From an uncultured Eggerthellaceae bacterium (lineage in GTDB: Bacteria > Actinomycetota > Coriobacteriia > Coriobacteriales > Eggerthellaceae), in assembly GCA_946618265.1 (NCBI GenBank), contig CAMOLA010000074.1, forward strand, positions 1 through 7,198: a stretch of 7,198 nt of DNA, read 5' to 3'. Shown here one piece after another: positions 1-5,395 of the stretch (its first letter is position 1; the number at the start of each line of letters is the position of its first letter). The position numbers were made by a program, and so were the translations under genes. The notes below the pieces were generated by a model. The model ran no database searches. It was not told the origin of the DNA and was given only the letters and a program-made list of their open reading frames with translations.

Positions 1-101
1 CTTTCTCGTTAGCATTAGTTAGATAATTTTAACTTTTCCCTTTCTTGAGATTCAACACAAGCATCCGCAACCGCTCGCCCGTTTATCCCAACCGCATTCC
101 G

Positions 102-130
102 TTGACGAACAGGCCGGCTTGGGTTATAAC
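102..130 (+). promoter_or_regulatory. Sigma-70-type promoter for the flavodoxin gene
   Basis: A TTGACG -35 box (102-107) and a TATAAC -10 box (125-130) are separated by exactly 17 nt. Each differs from the bacterial housekeeping consensus at one position. Transcription would begin near 137, giving a leader of about 40 nt before the ATG at 177. The surroundings are AT-rich compared with the rest of the window, as expected for a promoter. No experiment supports it, but spacing and both boxes are near ideal. Confidence 0.75.
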
Positions 131-148
131 CATCCTAATAGTTAGATG
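131..148 (+). promoter_or_regulatory. Possible operator: imperfect inverted repeat at the flavodoxin transcription start
   Basis: CAT-c-CTAA, TAG, TTAGATG forms two 7-bp arms with one bulged C, placed directly after the -10 box and over the predicted transcription start. Its right part, TAGTTAGAT (139-147), recurs upstream at 16-24. A repressor bound here would block initiation. The factor is unknown; TTAG-type half-sites occur in metal-dependent (DtxR-like) operators, but the match to that consensus is weak. Confidence 0.25.
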
Positions 149-163
149 TGTCTTACTTTTATT

Positions 164-170
164 GAAAGGA
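164..170 (+). promoter_or_regulatory. Ribosome binding site deciding the flavodoxin start
   Basis: GAAAGGA lies 6 nt before the ATG at 177. The upstream in-frame ATG at 45 has no comparable site and precedes the promoter, so 177 is the correct start. Confidence 0.8.
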
Positions 171-176
171 TCCCGA

Positions 177-596
177 ATGAGCAAAATCGCAATCGTGTTC
201 TGGAGCGGAACGGGCAACACCGAAGCTATGGCCGACCTGGTCAAAGAAGGCGTTGAGAGCTCAGGTGGAAGCGCCGAGCTCATGCAAGCGGCTGATTTCT
301 CTTCAGCGCAACTCGATAGCTACGACGCGTTCGCGTTCGGCTGCCCCGCCATGGGCAACGAAGAACTCGAAGACTCCGAGTTCGAACCCATGTGGAACGA
401 AGTGGAACCCCATTTGGCCGGAAAGAGGGTCGCACTGTTCGGCTCGTACGATTGGGGCACGGGCGAATGGATGGAAACCTGGCAGCAGCGCGCCCTGGAC
501 GCTGACGCCGACGTTACGGTGACCGTCATCGCAAACCTCTACCCCGAAGGCGATGCGGTTGAAGCCTGCAAGAACCTCGGAGCGGGCCTCGCGTAA
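177..596 (+). CDS. Short-chain flavodoxin
   Basis: This is a 139-residue FMN-binding electron carrier of the cytoplasm. It moves one or two electrons between redox enzymes and can replace ferredoxin. The phosphate-binding loop S10-GTGNTE16 is intact. MGNEELEDSEFEP (59-71) and FGSYDWGTGEW (88-98) match the two FMN-enclosing loops of the clostridial flavodoxin group, with Trp93 where the flavin-stacking Trp lies in the Clostridium beijerinckii protein. Asn61 follows Met59-Gly60, where that protein has Asp; this loop changes conformation with flavin redox state, so a redox-potential effect is possible. The length equals the family norm (about 138-140) and no export signal is seen. The start at 177 is supported by GAAAGGA and by a strong promoter at 102-130. 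The next gene follows after 118 bp containing a long hairpin. The physiological partner enzyme cannot be told from this window. Confidence 0.95.
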   Translation: MSKIAIVFWSGTGNTEAMADLVKEGVESSGGSAELMQAADFSSAQLDSYDAFAFGCPAMGNEELEDSEFEPMWNEVEPHLAGKRVALFGSYDWGTGEWMETWQQRALDADADVTVTVIANLYPEGDAVEACKNLGAGLA

Positions 597-610
597 CAGT
601 CATTCGCGGC

Positions 611-668
611 GCGAGGCCTGGCGGAAGGGAGTATGGCAAAAAGAGTCCCTTTTCCGTCGGGCCCTCGT
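611..668 (+). other. Long imperfect hairpin between flavodoxin and hydrolase genes
   Basis: Beginning 14 nt after the flavodoxin stop, the RNA can fold as CGAGG (612-616) with CCTCG (663-667), CGGAA (622-626) with TTCCG (652-656), and GGGA (627-630) with TCCC (646-649). The loop is about 15 nt, with small bulges. No T-run follows, so it is not a canonical intrinsic terminator. It could be a partial terminator, a processing site or a 3'-end stabiliser for the flavodoxin message. Confidence 0.4.
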
Positions 669-702
669 GTCGCTCCCCTTTCGACCAGTCGGAGGAGCAA
701 AC

Positions 703-708
703 AAGGAG
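703..708 (+). promoter_or_regulatory. Ribosome binding site deciding the hydrolase start
   Basis: AAGGAG lies 6 nt before the ATG at 715. A second purine run, GGAGGAG (691-697), sits just upstream but is too far from the start to be the main site. Confidence 0.75.
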
Positions 709-714
709 CAAACA

Positions 715-1338
715 ATGGGCAGGTCTTCGAAAGAGCTGCTGAAAGTCAAGAAATACAACACGCTAAAGTCCCGATTGGCGGATCGGCTGGGCGCGGACGA
801 AGCGGCAGCTCTCTGGACACGCGCCGAAAACAGGCTGGACGGCATGCTGCCCCAGTTAAGCTCGCTGTCCAGGGGAGAAAGACCGCAAGTGGAACAGTTT
901 GTGCTGCCCACCTGCGCCATCTACTTCGAGCTGGCCGACACGTTCGGCAATGACGAGGCCTTCCAGATGGTCGACGAGTTCATGGCCGAGTACTCCGCCA
1001 ACGCAGCCAAGGCTTTCAGGCTTATCGTGGCGCTGCCGGGCGGGCGCGGGTTCTTCATGCGCGTCTTCGGCAAGGTGGTCCCCCTCGGATTCGGCGAGAA
1101 ACAGGGTTACGTGAACGACATGCACGAGTGCACGCCCAATCGCATTGCCTACGACGTGCTGGCATGTCCGTACCATCGGGGCTTCTCCCAGATGGACGCG
1201 CTCGAGCTCTGCCAGCTCTTCTGCCGTAACGACGAAATCTGCTACGGTGACCTCGACGGCATTCGCTTCGTGCGCACAGGCACGCTGGCCAAAGGAGCCA
1301 GCTGCTGCGACTTCCTTATCGAACAGGAACGAAGCTAA
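715..1338 (+). CDS. L-2-amino-thiazoline-4-carboxylic acid hydrolase family protein
   Basis: This is a 207-residue protein, probably cytoplasmic. Its C-terminal half carries the hallmark of the ATC hydrolase family: CPYH (151-154), then CQLFC (166-170), D173, YGDLDGIRF (177-185), RTGTLAKG (187-194) and CCDF (197-200). The founding enzyme opens the thiazoline ring of L-2-amino-thiazoline-4-carboxylate to N-carbamoyl-cysteine on the way to L-cysteine. Many family members have unknown substrates, and the conserved Cys/His residues could also bind metal. The N-terminal 60 residues are charged and helical in character and less conserved. The start at 715 is set by AAGGAG (703-708) 6 nt upstream; the longer frame from 553 would overlap the flavodoxin gene. 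No separate promoter is evident, so it may be co-transcribed with flavodoxin. No terminator is visible before the transposase remnant begins 31 bp after the stop. Family assignment is firm, substrate is not. Confidence 0.85.
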   Translation: MGRSSKELLKVKKYNTLKSRLADRLGADEAAALWTRAENRLDGMLPQLSSLSRGERPQVEQFVLPTCAIYFELADTFGNDEAFQMVDEFMAEYSANAAKAFRLIVALPGGRGFFMRVFGKVVPLGFGEKQGYVNDMHECTPNRIAYDVLACPYHRGFSQMDALELCQLFCRNDEICYGDLDGIRFVRTGTLAKGASCCDFLIEQERS

Positions 1339-1369
1339 CAGCCTCTACAACATGGACAAACAGCAGTCA

Positions 1370-1723
1370 CTATCCCGGCGAACAAGAGTAGTCTGCCCAA
1401 GCGGGAATAGGGAGCTTCCTGTCCTCGAAGATGGTTCCGGTCTGCGGCGTGAAGCCGTGCCTGCAACCGGCGCAGAAGTAGCGCTGGATGCCATGGGGAT
1501 CGAATCCGCGCTTCGCGATCTCCCGGCTTCCGCATCTGGGGCAGGCATCCCTTTCGTAGCCGTTGAAGAAGTCGGCGTCGCCCTCGAACCTTTCGTGCCT
1601 GAACGCGTATATGCTCCTGTGACTCTCGGCGACCGCCCTCTGGGCGGGCTCGAGCCTGTCGTCGTCGGTCCCGTCCCATGGCGTCGCCGAAGCGGCGAGC
1701 CGCCGCTTCTTGTGTTTGCCCAT
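1370..1723 (-). pseudogene. Truncated insertion-sequence transposase, N-terminal zinc-ribbon fragment
   Basis: A 117-residue minus-strand reading frame starts at the ATG on 1721-1723, 9 nt after an AGGGAG ribosome binding site. It contains a four-cysteine zinc ribbon, C61-x2-C64 and C84-x2-C87, followed by FTPQTGTIFEDRKLPIPAW (91-109). That arrangement, a ribbon just before a TGT-F-K-P-W stretch, is typical of the N-terminus of IS1595-like (IS1/ISXO2-related) transposases; the exact family is tentative. Full-length relatives continue for roughly 200 more residues with the DDE catalytic domain. Here the frame changes to unrelated sequence after WADY and stops, and no other frame from 1339 to 1370 resumes a catalytic domain. 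The element is therefore dead, cut by deletion close to the 3' end of the hydrolase gene at 1338, with which it is convergent. The 5' end looks intact and could still yield a small DNA-binding peptide. Confidence 0.75.
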
Positions 1724-1773
1724 GGTGGTAGTCTCCCTGCGGCTCGCAAGGACGGCGGGGGCCAGGACTACCA

Positions 1774-1817
1774 CATCCACAAGAACCCCGCCGCCCATCC
1801 GAGCCTTCTTGTGGATG
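1774..1817 (-). repeat. Perfect 12-bp inverted repeat upstream of the transposase remnant
   Basis: CATCCACAAGAA (1774-1785) and TTCTTGTGGATG (1806-1817) are exact reverse complements separated by 20 nt. On the transposase strand the repeat lies about 50-95 nt before the start codon. Some insertion sequences carry a hairpin near this end that blocks read-through transcription from outside; this is a plausible role, by inference. It could alternatively be a bidirectional transcription barrier or a subterminal transposase-binding site. Confidence 0.6.
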
Positions 1818-1840
1818 GATGAGCGTCGAGGTAATTATGG

Positions 1841-1889
1841 TCCTTGCAGATTCAGGTGTGCCCCCTCACAGACCTCCCTACTGCAAGGA
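1841..1889 (+). other. Two-tier hairpin, possible terminator or mobile-element remnant
   Basis: TCCTTGCAG (1841-1849) pairs perfectly with CTGCAAGGA (1881-1889). Inside them GGTGTG (1855-1860) pairs with CACAGACC (1867-1874) across a 6-nt loop, with a 2-nt bulge. The two stems are joined by internal loops of 5 and 6 nt. The weakly T-rich stretch GATTTATTC follows at 1892. It lies between the dead transposase and the fruK promoter, so it could stop read-through from the left into the fructose operon. It might instead be a folded small repeat element; one copy alone cannot show which. Confidence 0.45.
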
Positions 1890-1906
1890 GGGATTTATTC
1901 AAATAA

Positions 1907-1923
1907 ACGACTTTAAACGTCGT
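1907..1923 (+). promoter_or_regulatory. Palindrome upstream of fruK, candidate operator 1
   Basis: ACGAC (1907-1911) and GTCGT (1919-1923) form an inverted repeat around TTTAAAC. It occupies the -35 region of the predicted fruK promoter. Read on the minus strand its centre is CGTTTAAAG, close to the core of the second palindrome at 1955-1966. A fructose-operon regulator is the obvious candidate, but none is encoded here and no known consensus is matched. Confidence 0.4.
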
Positions 1924-1941
1924 GGCATTAGTTTAATCTAG

Positions 1942-1947
1942 TATGAT
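1942..1947 (+). promoter_or_regulatory. Probable -10 box of the fruK-fruA-ptsH-ptsI promoter
   Basis: TATGAT matches five of six consensus -10 positions and lies in an AT-rich stretch (1890-1965) that contrasts with the GC-rich genes. No good -35 box occurs 16-18 nt upstream (the 17-nt position reads GTCGTG). A shifted alternative is GTGGCA (1922-1927) and GATAAA (1945-1950) with a 17-nt spacer. A poor -35 overlapped by a palindrome would fit a regulated promoter. Confidence 0.5.
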
Positions 1948-1954
1948 AAATCGG

Positions 1955-1966
1955 TCGTTTTAACGA
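1955..1966 (+). promoter_or_regulatory. Palindrome at the fruK transcription start, candidate operator 2
   Basis: TCGTT (1955-1959) and AACGA (1962-1966) form a short inverted repeat with a 2-nt centre, just downstream of the -10 box and 3 nt before the ribosome binding site GGAAGGG (1969-1975). It shares the core CGTTTWAA with the palindrome at 1907-1923, about 45 bp away centre to centre (roughly four helical turns). The arrangement suggests repression by a looping or cooperatively binding protein; this is inference. Confidence 0.4.
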
Positions 1967-1982
1967 GCGGAAGGGTAACGCC

Positions 1983-2936
1983 ATGATTTTCACCGTCACG
2001 TTCAACCCTGCAATAGACTGCGTCATGCAGGTGGAGGAACTTGAATTCGGCAAGGTGAACCGCGCGCTCAGCCAGGAATTCTATTTCGGCGGCAAGGGCG
2101 TAAACGTATCGTACGTGCTCAGCCACCTGGGCCGCACGAGCACCGCTTGGGGCTTCGTCGCCGGCTGGACGGGCGCCGCCCTCGAATCGGCGCTGCAGGC
2201 AGACGGCATAGAAACCGACTTCGTGCATTTACCCGTCGGCAACACACGCATGAACGCCAAGCTGAAGGGCACGATGCACGGCAGCAGCGACGACCGCGAG
2301 ACGGCCGTGAACGCCGGGGGGCCGCCCATCGACGATGACGCGCTCGAGCGGTTCTTCGCAAAGCTCGACAACGTGAAGGCGGGAGATGTCGTCATCTTAT
2401 CGGGCGCCGTGCCGAAAGGTACCCCGAAAGACATATACGCCCACATCATGGAGACGATCGAGGGGCGCGACGCGCTCGTCGTGGTCGACGCCACCGAAGA
2501 AGTGCTCATGCAGGCGCTCTCCCACCACCCGTTCCTCGTGAAGCCGAACGACGAGGAGCTCGCCGAGATAACCGGCTGCGACCCCTACGACGAAAAAGCG
2601 CTCGAGGAAGGCGCCCGCATGCTACAGGAGAAAGGCGCCCGCAACGTGCTGGTGAGCCGCGGCGGCCTGGGCAGTTTGCTGCTCGACGCCACGGGGCGGC
2701 TGCAAAGCGCGCCCGTCATAAAGGGCGAGCTCGTCAACAGCGTCGGCGCGGGCGACAGCACGGTAGCGGGCTTCGTCGAGGGATACCTGCGCGGCATCGA
2801 GGCAGGCGACGACGAGCAAGCCATCTACGACAAGGCCTACAAGCTCGCGCAAGCATGCGGAAGCGCAACCGCGTTCTCGCCCTGGCTTGCGCCCATCGAT
2901 TTGGTCAACGAGCTGCTCGAGAAGCTCGGAGCATAG
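1983..2936 (+). CDS. fruK: 1-phosphofructokinase (PfkB/ribokinase family)
   Basis: This 317-residue cytoplasmic kinase uses ATP to turn fructose 1-phosphate, the product of the fructose PTS encoded just downstream, into fructose 1,6-bisphosphate for glycolysis. The N-terminus MIFTVTFNPAID is typical of FruK. The sugar-binding glycine motif GGKGVNVS is at 36-43 and VKPNDEEL at 186-193. The ATP/anion-hole signature NSVGAGDSTVAGF is at 252-264, with Asp258 as the catalytic base. Length is normal for the family (about 305-320). The start is supported by GGAAGGG 7 nt upstream and by near-complete alignment of the family N-terminus. It is the first gene of the operon, with fruA beginning 61 bp after its stop. 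LacC tagatose-6-phosphate kinase is a close relative and hard to exclude by motifs alone, but the fructose-type EII next door makes FruK by far the better call. Confidence 0.93.
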   Translation: MIFTVTFNPAIDCVMQVEELEFGKVNRALSQEFYFGGKGVNVSYVLSHLGRTSTAWGFVAGWTGAALESALQADGIETDFVHLPVGNTRMNAKLKGTMHGSSDDRETAVNAGGPPIDDDALERFFAKLDNVKAGDVVILSGAVPKGTPKDIYAHIMETIEGRDALVVVDATEEVLMQALSHHPFLVKPNDEELAEITGCDPYDEKALEEGARMLQEKGARNVLVSRGGLGSLLLDATGRLQSAPVIKGELVNSVGAGDSTVAGFVEGYLRGIEAGDDEQAIYDKAYKLAQACGSATAFSPWLAPIDLVNELLEKLGA

Positions 2937-2946
2937 GAACAGCGCC

Positions 2947-2966
2947 GCCGCAGCGCTCGATGCGGC
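2947..2966 (+). other. Small hairpin in the fruK-fruA gap
   Basis: GCCGCA (2947-2952) pairs with TGCGGC (2961-2966) across an 8-nt loop, starting 11 nt after the fruK stop and 15 nt before the fruA ribosome binding site. No T-run follows. It may mark an RNA processing or stability site; chance occurrence in GC-rich DNA is also possible. Confidence 0.25.
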
Positions 2967-2981
2967 ATTGATTCTTATGAG

Positions 2982-2988
2982 AAAGGAG
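2982..2988 (+). promoter_or_regulatory. Ribosome binding site deciding the fruA start
   Basis: AAAGGAG lies 9 nt before the ATG at 2998. Another in-frame ATG at 2977 overlaps this site and has no ribosome binding site of its own. The EIIA domain begins right at the 2998 Met, so 2998 is preferred. Confidence 0.75.
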
Positions 2989-2997
2989 CACCCTGCC

Positions 2998-4977
2998 ATG
3001 AGAATCACCGATTTGTTGGCACCGGAGGCCATTGAGCTGAACGTGTCGGTCGCGTCGAAACCCGACGCCATCGACAAGCTCATCAGCCTGCACGACGCTG
3101 CCGGGAACCTGCGCGACGTCGAGGCGTACCGTGAGGCCATCCTAGCCCGCGAAGCCGGCGGCACCACCGCCATCGGCGAGGGCATGGCCATCCCTCACGC
3201 CAAGACCGACGCGGTAGCGCGCCCCGCGCTCGCAGCCATCACCGTGCCCGACGGTGTCGACTACGAAGCACCCGACGGAAAAGACTCCACACTGCTGTTC
3301 ATGATTGCTGCGCCTCCCGAGGGCGACGTGCACCTGGAAGTGCTCAGCCGTCTCATGACCATGCTCATGGACCTCGACTTCCGCGCCGCTCTTATGGGCG
3401 CAGCCACACCGCAGGAGTTCCTCGACACCATCGACGCCAAGGAGCGCGAGAAGTTTGGTGAGCCCGAAGAGGCACCTGCCGCAGCTCCTGCTGCAGCCGC
3501 GGCGCCGGCCGACGATGACCGTATCCGCGTGCTCGGCGTGACGGCATGCCCCACCGGCATCGCCCACACCTACATGGCCGCCGAGGCCCTCGACCAGCAG
3601 GCAAAGAAGATGGGCATCTCCATCAAGGTCGAGACGAACGGCTCGGGCGGCGCAAAGAACGTGCTGACCGCCGATGAGATTGCCGCCTGCGACGGCATCA
3701 TCGTTGCCGCCGACAAGAACGTCGAGATGGCTCGCTTCAATGGCAAGCCCGTGTACATCACGAAGGTGGCCGACGGCATCAACAAACCCGAAGAGCTCAT
3801 CAACAAGATCGTGAACGGCGAAGCGCCCATCTACCAGCATGCTGGCGGCAACAGCGCAGCTGCCGCAACGTCCGACGATGGCGAAAGCGCCGGCCGTAAG
3901 ATTTACAAGCACCTCATGGAGGGCGTCTCCCACATGCTGCCGTTCGTCGTTGCCGGCGGCATCTTCATTGCACTCGCCTTCCTCATCGACACCATCGCCG
4001 GCGCGCCGCAAGACGGCAACTTCGGCACCGCCACCCCGGCGGCGGCCTGGTTCAAGGGCATCGGCGGCATCAGCTTCGGCTTCATGCTCGCCATTCTGGC
4101 CGGCTACATCGGCCGCTCCATCGCCGATCGTCCCGGCCTGCTCGTCGGCTTTGTCGGCGGCGCCATGGCAGCCGCCGGCTGCACGTTCGCCGAACCGGCA
4201 GGCCAAGCCGTTTCCGCTGGCTTCCTGGGCGCGTTGCTCGCCGGCTTCGCGGGTGGCTATTTTATGCTGTGGTTCGAGAAAGTATGCGAGCACATTCCGC
4301 AGGCGCTCGACGGCATGAAGCCCGTGCTCATCTTCCCGCTCGTGGGCCTGGCGTTCATCGGCCTGTTCATGTGCGCTGTGAACCCGTTCATGATCATGAT
4401 CAACGACGGCATCAGCGCGTTCCTGAACAGCCTGGGCAACGCCAAGATCATCTTGGGCATCCTGCTCGGCGGCATGATGGCCATCGACATGGGCGGCCCC
4501 ATCAACAAGGCCGCGTACCTGTTCGGCACGGCCGCCATTGCCAACGGCGACTACGACATGATGGCCGCCGTCATGGTGGGTGGCATGGTGCCGCCGCTGG
4601 CCATTGCCCTGGCCACCACGTTCTTCAAGGACCGCTGGACCGAGGCTGAACTGAAGAGCGGCCCTGTGAACTACATCATGGGCCTGTCGTTCATCACCGA
4701 GGGCGCCATCCCCTACGCCGCCGCCGATCCGTTGCGTGTCATCCCGGCGTGCGTCGTGGGCTCCGCAACCGCAGGCGCCATCTCCATGGCGTTCGGGTGC
4801 ACCCTCATGGCCCCACACGGCGGCATCTTCGTGTTTGCCGTCGTGGGCAACTGGCCCATGTACCTGGTTGCCCTCGCCGTTGGCGCCGTCGTAGGCGCGC
4901 TGCTCCTGCGTATCCTGAAGAAGAAAGTCACACCTGCTGAGGAGGCTATCGCCGACGAAACGGCGGCCGAGGCTTAG
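2998..4977 (+). CDS. fruA: PTS fructose transporter, EIIA-EIIB-EIIC fusion
   Basis: This 659-residue membrane permease imports fructose and phosphorylates it at carbon 1. The order is A-B-C. The EIIA domain (about 1-148) has the phosphorylated His67 in GEGMAIPHAKT. An Ala/Pro-rich flexible linker (157-171) follows. The EIIB domain (about 176-278) has the phosphorylated Cys184 in TACPTGIAHTYMAAEAL. A second Ala/Ser-rich linker leads to the EIIC membrane domain (about 300-640), starting at the typical KIYKHLMEGVSHMLPFVVAGG. That domain has many hydrophobic segments, with DMGGPINKAAY (497-507) and FITEGAIPYAAADPLR (565-580) corresponding to the conserved sugar-binding region. The tail (641-659) is charged and cytoplasmic. 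Length matches fused fructose-family EIIABC proteins (about 620-680). The adjacent fruK, and ptsH and ptsI downstream, support fructose as substrate; a mannose or 2-O-mannosylglycerate-type relative is less likely. No key residue is missing. Confidence 0.94.
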   Translation: MRITDLLAPEAIELNVSVASKPDAIDKLISLHDAAGNLRDVEAYREAILAREAGGTTAIGEGMAIPHAKTDAVARPALAAITVPDGVDYEAPDGKDSTLLFMIAAPPEGDVHLEVLSRLMTMLMDLDFRAALMGAATPQEFLDTIDAKEREKFGEPEEAPAAAPAAAAAPADDDRIRVLGVTACPTGIAHTYMAAEALDQQAKKMGISIKVETNGSGGAKNVLTADEIAACDGIIVAADKNVEMARFNGKPVYITKVADGINKPEELINKIVNGEAPIYQHAGGNSAAAATSDDGESAGRKIYKHLMEGVSHMLPFVVAGGIFIALAFLIDTIAGAPQDGNFGTATPAAAWFKGIGGISFGFMLAILAGYIGRSIADRPGLLVGFVGGAMAAAGCTFAEPAGQAVSAGFLGALLAGFAGGYFMLWFEKVCEHIPQALDGMKPVLIFPLVGLAFIGLFMCAVNPFMIMINDGISAFLNSLGNAKIILGILLGGMMAIDMGGPINKAAYLFGTAAIANGDYDMMAAVMVGGMVPPLAIALATTFFKDRWTEAELKSGPVNYIMGLSFITEGAIPYAAADPLRVIPACVVGSATAGAISMAFGCTLMAPHGGIFVFAVVGNWPMYLVALAVGAVVGALLLRILKKKVTPAEEAIADETAAEA

Positions 4978-4980
4978 CGC

Positions 4981-5024
4981 GCAAGTGCGCGCGGCGGGGA
5001 CCAGGCGCCCACCGCGCGCACTGC
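4981..5024 (+). terminator. Strong GC hairpin after fruA, partial terminator or stabiliser
   Basis: AGTGCGCGCGG (4984-4994) and CCGCGCGCACT (5012-5022) are a perfect 11-bp stem, extended by two more pairs past one bulged A, beginning 3 nt after the fruA stop. GGG (4997-4999) and CCC (5008-5010) can pair within the 17-nt loop. There is no T-run, so complete termination is doubtful, and ptsH-ptsI have no clear promoter of their own. Leaky termination or protection of the upstream message is more likely. Confidence 0.5.
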
Positions 5025-5056
5025 TCAATGCACGACAACGAAGAAGCAACCCGTTT

Positions 5057-5089
5057 CGACGCGTAGGGAAAGCCTGGTCCGCCGCGTCG
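5057..5089 (+). other. Second hairpin, just before the ptsH ribosome binding site
   Basis: CGACGCG (5057-5063) pairs perfectly with CGCGTCG (5083-5089) around a 19-nt loop. It ends 3 nt before the AAAGGA ribosome binding site (5093-5098) of ptsH. It could affect ptsH translation or be the 5' end left by RNA processing in this 127-bp gap. Confidence 0.4.
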
Positions 5090-5104
5090 CAGAAAGGACA
5101 AACC

Positions 5105-5368
5105 ATGTTTTCCGAAAAGGTAACGCTCGTTAACCCGCAGGGCTTCCATATGCGCCCGGCCAGCCTCATCGTGGCCGAGGTGGGCAAGCACGACGCCACC
5201 GTGACCATCGTGCGCGACGGCAACGAGATTCCGGGCAACAGCCTCATGGCCATGATGGCCGCCGGCATTAAGTGCGGCGAGGAGATCGAGATTCGCGCCG
5301 AGGGCCCCGAGGAAGAGGCCGCCGGCCGCGCGATTGTCGACTTCATCGCGGCAGGCATGGGTGACTAA
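5105..5368 (+). CDS. ptsH: Phosphocarrier protein HPr
   Basis: This 87-residue cytoplasmic protein carries the phosphoryl group from Enzyme I to EIIA domains. The active-site stretch is PQGFHMRPAS (11-20), with the phosphorylated His15 and the conserved Arg17 at their usual positions; the more common form is GLHARPA. Ser46 is at the site that HPr kinase modifies in Firmicutes, in IPGNSLMAMMAAGI (42-55), but Asn45 precedes it where Lys or Arg is usual. Length is typical (85-90). The ATG at 5105 is 6 nt after AAAGGA; an in-frame upstream extension reaching 4985 is low-complexity sequence through two hairpins and is not coding. ptsI begins 27 nt after the stop with no hairpin between, so the two are surely co-transcribed. 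The protein may serve other PTS permeases in the cell as well as fruA. Confidence 0.95.
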   Translation: MFSEKVTLVNPQGFHMRPASLIVAEVGKHDATVTIVRDGNEIPGNSLMAMMAAGIKCGEEIEIRAEGPEEEAAGRAIVDFIAAGMGD

Positions 5369-5395
5369 CCTCTGAGCTCATCAAGGGAGATTTCC

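Noticed and set aside
17..34. AGTTAGA-TAAT-TTTAACT as a terminator of a gene left of the window
   Set aside because: The stem is AT-only apart from one or two pairs and too weak for an intrinsic terminator, and the upstream gene is not visible.
45..176. N-terminal extension of the flavodoxin from an ATG at 45
   Set aside because: The extension runs through the promoter, has no homology to flavodoxins and lacks a ribosome binding site; the P-loop sits at the normal distance from the Met at 177.
553..714. N-terminal extension of the hydrolase from an ATG at 553
   Set aside because: It overlaps the flavodoxin 3' end and the intergenic hairpin; the ATG at 715 has a strong ribosome binding site.
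1339..1369. Terminator for the hydrolase gene between its stop and the transposase remnant
   Set aside because: I found no stem followed by a T-run here; the nearest hairpins are at 1774-1817 and 1841-1889.
1145..1822. 225-codon + strand frame spanning the hydrolase end and the transposase remnant
   Set aside because: It runs out of frame through the hydrolase and antisense through the zinc ribbon, with no domain and no ribosome binding site at its start.
3142..5358. Very long open frame (738 codons) on the minus strand opposite fruA and ptsH
   Set aside because: Its translation is rich in His, Gly, Ala, Asp and Arg without any recognisable domain, as expected from the opposite strand of GC-biased genes. 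The + strand encodes EIIABC and HPr with all catalytic motifs.
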